A stretch of DNA of 64,000 nt from Microbacterium barkeri. Lineage in GTDB: Bacteria; Actinomycetota; Actinomycetes; Actinomycetales; Microbacteriaceae. The notes under the pieces were generated by a model. It was not told the origin of the DNA. It did no database searches and saw only the letters and a list, made by a program, of their open reading frames with translations. The position numbers and the translations under genes were made by a program. The stretch covers positions 124,001-188,000 of the forward strand of contig NZ_BSEJ01000002.1 in assembly GCF_027921765.1 (NCBI RefSeq), given 5' to 3'. Below are positions 63,767 through 64,000 of this stretch, one piece after another (the stretch's first letter is position 1; each line of letters opens with the position of its first letter).

Positions 63767-64000
63767 TCAGACGCGGCGACGCTTCGGCGGACGGCAGCCG
63801 TTGTGAGCCTGCGGCGTCACGTCCTGGATCGAGCCGACCTCGAGGCCGGCGGCCTGGAGCGAGCGGATCGCGGTCTCGCGGCCCGAGCCCGGACCCTTCA
63901 CGAACACGTCGACCTTCTTGACGCCGTGCTCCTGCGCCTGACGCGCAGCCGACTCGGCGGCGAGGCCGGCGGCGAACGGCGTCGACTTGCGCGAGCCCTT
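63767..64000 (-). CDS. rpsK: 30S ribosomal protein S11, 5' end cut by the window
   Basis: The last 77 residues are present. [60 protein letters not shown] and a final RRRV match S11. The frame runs to base 64000, so the start is outside. It belongs to the rpsM-rpsK-rpoA-rplQ operon. Confidence 0.95.
   Translation of the reverse strand, partial: KGSRKSTPFAAGLAAESAARQAQEHGVKKVDVFVKGPGSGRETAIRSLQAAGLEVGSIQDVTPQAHNGCRPPKRRRV

Overview
The window is a very GC-rich actinobacterial chromosome segment. Gene content and order point to the family Microbacteriaceae, probably Microbacterium or a close relative. The evidence is the rpsK-rpoA-rplQ / truA / rplM-rpsI-glmM block, coaA-glmS-acpS-alr-tsaE, the guaB plus guaB3 pair, frequent GTG starts and many 4-nt ATGA/GTGA gene overlaps. 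This is inference from synteny and style; no species marker was tested. I saw no rRNA, tRNA, CRISPR array, transposase, integrase or prophage.

Layout. 1-9.9 kb: end of rsgA, an SseB-like protein, an MFS exporter divergent from a GntR regulator, pcrA helicase, two more GntR regulators, a glycerophosphodiesterase and a Bax-inhibitor-1 membrane protein. 9.98-15.0 kb: a plus-strand operon with a phosphodiester glycosidase, a GT2-GtrA fusion, DUF4956, a VTC-type polyphosphate polymerase and a carbohydrate-binding lipoprotein, plausibly a cell-surface polymer system. 15.3-19.7 kb: formate/nitrite channel, a ClpP plus a ClpP-like subunit lacking catalytic Ser and His, a ClgR/PopR-like regulator and an MFS permease. 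20-23.3 kb: iminopeptidase, phosphotransferase, TetR and a DHFR-like reductase. 23.3-30.2 kb: guaA, guaB3, guaB with small genes. 30.3-34.9 kb: a Mn/Zn ABC importer with an unusual promoter/operator, rarD and groES. 34.9-44.7 kb: a methyltransferase, then a tightly overlapped minus-strand operon (glmS-acpS-alr-tsaE-permease-GNAT-tsaB-rimI-tsaD-DUF4190) joining wall-precursor, ACP activation and t6A tRNA modification genes. 44.7-50 kb: coaA with a UspA remnant behind it, a Vat-like acetyltransferase/VOC/TetR cassette, and a secreted alpha-amylase with a duplicated starch-binding module. 50.2-54.1 kb: Ppx/GppA, a formylglycine-generating enzyme with two DUF202 proteins, and ribA. 54.7-64 kb: a coiled-coil membrane protein, glmM, rpsI, rplM, a nuclease-family protein, truA, mtnN-luxS, rplQ, rpoA and partial rpsK.

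Most unusual feature: five of the longest intergenic gaps (15.0, 19.8, 33.0, 54.2 and 60.3 kb) hold tandem arrays of imperfect inverted-repeat modules. Module cores are 50-88 bp and periods are about 72-115 bp. One array has eight units at an exact 73-bp period. Two module families each occur at two distant loci. Every array begins shortly after a stop codon, so the modules look like mobile or amplifying 3'-UTR hairpins without a linked transposase here. A 9-mer, GCGGATGGC, is also strikingly common and forms arms of several hairpins.
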